16,442 bases of DNA from Promicromonosporaceae bacterium (GTDB lineage Bacteria; Actinomycetota; Actinomycetes; Actinomycetales; Cellulomonadaceae), in contig WQZL01000037.1 of assembly GCA_009780755.1 (NCBI GenBank), forward strand, positions 1 to 16,442, given 5' to 3'. Shown one piece after another: positions 14,600-16,442 of the stretch; position 1 is the stretch's first letter, and each line of letters starts with the position of its first letter. A program made the translations under genes and the position numbers. The notes below the pieces were generated by a model. It was not told where the DNA came from, searched no databases, and saw only the letters and a list, made by a program, of their open reading frames with translations.

Positions 14600-15647
14600 A
14601 TTTACTCGGCTCCTTGACTTCCCCAAGTTCCCGTTCTATCTGCTCTATGGTCGGCAATGCGGTCTGTAGAGGCTCTGGTAACGCTTCAACGAGTTGGTAT
14701 TCGGCGATGCTCAGCGGCTTTGCGTTATCTCGCAGCGCCCACTCAGCGACCACCGTGTTCTTGCTTTTGCACAACAGCAGGCCGATTGTTGGGCCGTCAA
14801 CCTCGTGACGAAGCATCTCGTCAACAGCGGTCATATAGAAGCTGAGTTGGCCGAGGTGCTCCGGTTTGAACTTCTCTGCTTTGAGTTCTACGACCACGTA
14901 TCGACGCAAGCGCAGATGGTAGAAGAGCAGATCAAGGTAGAAGTCATCACCGTTGACCTCCAGCTGAACCTGCTGTCCAACGAATGCGAATCCTGCGCCG
15001 AGTTCGAGCAGAAACTCGGTGATGTGCTCGATCAGCGACGCCTCGATCTCGCGTTCATGGGCTTCGCCGCCAAGGCCAAGGAAGTCAAGCCGGTATGGGT
15101 CTTTCAGCGACTCGCGGGCCAAGTCCGAATCCGGTTTCGGAAGCGAACGACCAAAGTTAGTCTGCGCCTTCCCTTGCCGTTCAATACGTTTGCGCTCGAT
15201 GTGCATCCCCAACACGTTCCGCGACCAACCAAACTCGACAGCAGCTTCAGCATAGGAAAGACGCAGGTCAGAGTCTTTCAGCTTCGTCAGCAGCATGATG
15301 TTGTGGCCCCAGGGCAATTGTCCAACAGGTTGTTGGACAATTGCAGACTCCGGCCACGCCTCAGCAAACGCTCGCATGTACATCAAGTTGGCTCGGGAGA
15401 AGCCCCCCAGATCGGGAAATGACTGTCGGAGATCATGCGAGAGCCGTTCGACAACCTTCACACCCCACCCCTGACCAGCCTGCTGGTCGAGGATGTCCCG
15501 CCCGATCTGCCAATACACCTGAAGCAACTCCGTGTTGACCGCTAGCGCAGCTCGCTGTTGAGCCGCGCGCACTCGAGCTTTAACCTCGGCCAGCCACTTG
15601 TCGTAGCCCTCCGGGGGGTCGATGAGTGCAGTTGCTCTTTCAGTCAT
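14580..15647 (-). CDS. DUF1016/YhcG family PD-(D/E)XK nuclease-like protein
   Basis: The 355-residue protein has the two-part structure of the YhcG family. The N-terminal DUF1016_N domain has the segments LLQVYWQIGRDI, SFPDLGGFSRANL, LPWGHNI and YAEAAVEFGWSRNVL. The C-terminal PD-(D/E)XK nuclease domain has DDFYLDLLFYHLRLRRYVVVELKAEKF in the middle (catalytic Asp in YLDLLFY, E-x-K in VELKAE), then KPEHLGQLSFYM. ATG 15647 has an excellent SD (GGGGAGG). The last six codons (FTPARG) and stop lie within the end of the convergent tauE gene, suggesting the original tail was altered at the insertion point. The family is patchily distributed and often near restriction systems; its role is not settled. 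Here it stands alone between the real and decayed ends of tauE. Confidence 0.92.
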   Translation of the reverse strand: MTERATALIDPPEGYDKWLAEVKARVRAAQQRAALAVNTELLQVYWQIGRDILDQQAGQGWGVKVVERLSHDLRQSFPDLGGFSRANLMYMRAFAEAWPESAIVQQPVGQLPWGHNIMLLTKLKDSDLRLSYAEAAVEFGWSRNVLGMHIERKRIERQGKAQTNFGRSLPKPDSDLARESLKDPYRLDFLGLGGEAHEREIEASLIEHITEFLLELGAGFAFVGQQVQLEVNGDDFYLDLLFYHLRLRRYVVVELKAEKFKPEHLGQLSFYMTAVDEMLRHEVDGPTIGLLLCKSKNTVVAEWALRDNAKPLSIAEYQLVEALPEPLQTALPTIEQIERELGEVKEPSKFTPARG

Positions 15648-15734
15648 GCGTCAATCCTCCCCTCTGCCACTGACAATCTGCTCATTCCCTATCGTTGACA
15701 CTTCTATGGCCACCTACTTCTCGCAAATACCTTC

Positions 15735-15848
15735 TCGCCCTCGGTGCGGCCATCGGCGGCTATGCGGGCGGCCACCCTGCCAAGCGCGCGTGCCCCTGGG
15801 GGTGTGCGCTCTGATCGCCGCCACCGCCTCATCTGCGAACTGACGTGA
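15735..15848 (+). pseudogene. Degenerate duplicate of the tauE/safE 3' end
   Basis: This stretch aligns with the last 125 bp of the TauE/SafE gene (14475-14599). The first 50 or so bases, from TCGCCCTCGGTGCGGCCAT on, differ at only three positions (T versus C each). Further on it has small indels and lacks nine bases (GTCATCATC), so it is frameshifted and cannot encode the same tail. It still ends near an equivalent TGA. Nothing of tauE precedes 15735, so it is a 3'-end fragment only. It lies 87 bp upstream of the DUF1016 start, so the two tauE ends bracket that gene as imperfect direct repeats 1,260 bp apart. Confidence 0.88.
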
Positions 15849-16054
15849 TCCCCGCACTGCCGTCATTTTACGTGAGTGATAGCGGGCCGTCGAACCCAGA
15901 CCCGGCAGTGATCGCTCCTCCTGGACTCGGCGGCTCCGCTCGTTGCGTTAGTTCTGCGCTGGGTGACGAGTGCTGACCTGATGTTTTCTGACGTTTTGGG
16001 CGCGAGTTGCACCAGTTATTGGCATTCTCCGGCCAAGAGACGTACTGTTGCTTC

Positions 16055-16442
16055 ATGAGCGAAACATGCGTCAATCAGTCACAAACGAGCATGGCGCCGG
16101 AATTGGGTTCGACCTCCACGGGCCTGAACATCGCCGTGATCGGAGTAGGCGCTAGGGCGAACATCGCCTTCAACGCGGTGGAAGTTCGACCAGGCACGCG
16201 CACCGTCGCCGCCGCCGACATCGCCCCGGCGGGCCGCGAGCGCGCCAAGGCGATGTTCGGCGACATCCCGGTGTACAACAACATTGACGAGCTGATCGCT
16301 GCCGGTGGCTTTGACGCCGTGATCGTCACCACAGGCGATGACTCCCACGCCGAGATCGCCGTCAAGCTGTTGCGCGCTGGCATCCCCTCCTACATCGAAA
16401 AGCCGCTCGCCATCACGCTGGAGGATGCCGACGCGGTACTCA
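16055..16442 (+). CDS. Gfo/Idh/MocA family oxidoreductase, 3' end outside window
   Basis: The frame opens at ATG 16055 and stays open for 129 codons to the window edge. After a short variable N-terminus (about 23 residues) it has the Rossmann motif IAVIGVGARA, then PAGRERAKAMFGD, LIAAGG, VIVTTGDDSHAEIA and YIEKPLAIT, containing the standard EKP motif. It aligns along its whole known core with the oxidoreductase at 4138-5328, sharing blocks such as AVIGVG, PAGR, FGD, LIAAGG, IVTT, KPLAIT and ADAVL, so the two are paralogs. The C-terminal catalytic half is not visible. An in-frame ATG at 16091 is an alternative start closer to the core. Only a weak SD (AAGAGA) precedes 16055. The 206-bp gap upstream (15849-16054) holds no gene I can support. 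Confidence 0.88.
   Translation, partial: MSETCVNQSQTSMAPELGSTSTGLNIAVIGVGARANIAFNAVEVRPGTRTVAAADIAPAGRERAKAMFGDIPVYNNIDELIAAGGFDAVIVTTGDDSHAEIAVKLLRAGIPSYIEKPLAITLEDADAVL

Noticed and set aside
14694..15422. 242-codon plus-strand ORF inside the DUF1016 gene
   Set aside because: It is a shadow of the nuclease gene, which has an excellent RBS and both family domains.
14475..15848. Interpretation of the tauE-end duplication as a transposon target-site duplication
   Set aside because: The duplicated stretch is over 110 bp and the copies have diverged with indels, whereas transposon target duplications are a few bases and identical when young. No transposase or terminal inverted repeats are visible.
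15855..15910. 8-bp inverted repeat CACTGCCG / CGGCAGTG upstream of the second Gfo/Idh gene
   Set aside because: Short arms with a 40-bp spacer; could easily arise by chance and does not coincide with a convincing promoter.

Overview
The window looks like chromosomal DNA of a high-GC Gram-positive bacterium (Actinomycetota). The base composition is GC-rich, GTG and TTG starts occur, the D-Ala-D-Ala ligase and ROK kinase are of the actinobacterial kind, and a binding-protein sugar ABC transporter has no ATPase gene beside it, as is common where one shared ATPase serves several importers. I cannot name a genus. I saw no rRNA, tRNA, CRISPR array or intact insertion sequence.

Layout. (1) 1-840 (+): 3' part of a D-alanine--D-alanine ligase. 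(2) 839-1159: an 11-bp tandem repeat running off the ligase stop codon, then the decayed start of an AlbA_2 (Schlafen-type) gene broken by an in-frame TAG. (3) 10529-1156 (-): a long operon-like run, in order of transcription: MalF-type permease (interrupted by an in-frame TAG), MalG-type permease, substrate-binding lipoprotein, two hairpin elements, GH31 glycosidase, Gfo/Idh/MocA dehydrogenase, ROK sugar kinase, histidine phosphatase, MATE exporter. Several junctions overlap or abut (ATGA, TAA-ATG, TGATG), which suggests coupled translation. (4) 10530-10843: divergent promoter region. (5) 10844-13530 (+): a metal-dependent amidohydrolase and a GH4 glycosidase with the CHSV signature of alpha-galactosidases, followed by a terminator-like hairpin and a REP-like inverted pair. 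(6) 13805-15848: a TauE/SafE membrane protein, a convergent DUF1016/YhcG PD-(D/E)XK nuclease gene, and a degenerate second copy of the tauE 3' end beyond the nuclease gene. (7) 16055 to the end (+): 5' part of a second Gfo/Idh/MocA oxidoreductase, paralogous to the one at 4138-5328.

How the genes may work together: regions 3-5 read as a carbohydrate uptake and breakdown locus, most likely for an alpha-galactoside. The lipoprotein and two permeases would import a glycoside. Two mechanistically different glycosidases (classical GH31 and NAD/Mn-dependent GH4), neither with a signal peptide, would cleave it in the cytoplasm. The ROK kinase could phosphorylate the released sugar, and the Gfo/Idh enzyme with the amidohydrolase could oxidise and hydrolyse a sugar derivative. 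The substrate is an inference. The importer may be inactive because of the amber codon in malF.

The points most worth following are the amber-interrupted malF, the nuclease gene bracketed by the real and decayed ends of tauE, the amber-interrupted AlbA_2 remnant, and two unrelated REP-like elements with the same nested inverted design. I did not find a clearly new multi-gene system; what is unusual here is mostly gene decay, insertion scars and an atypical combination of catabolic enzymes.
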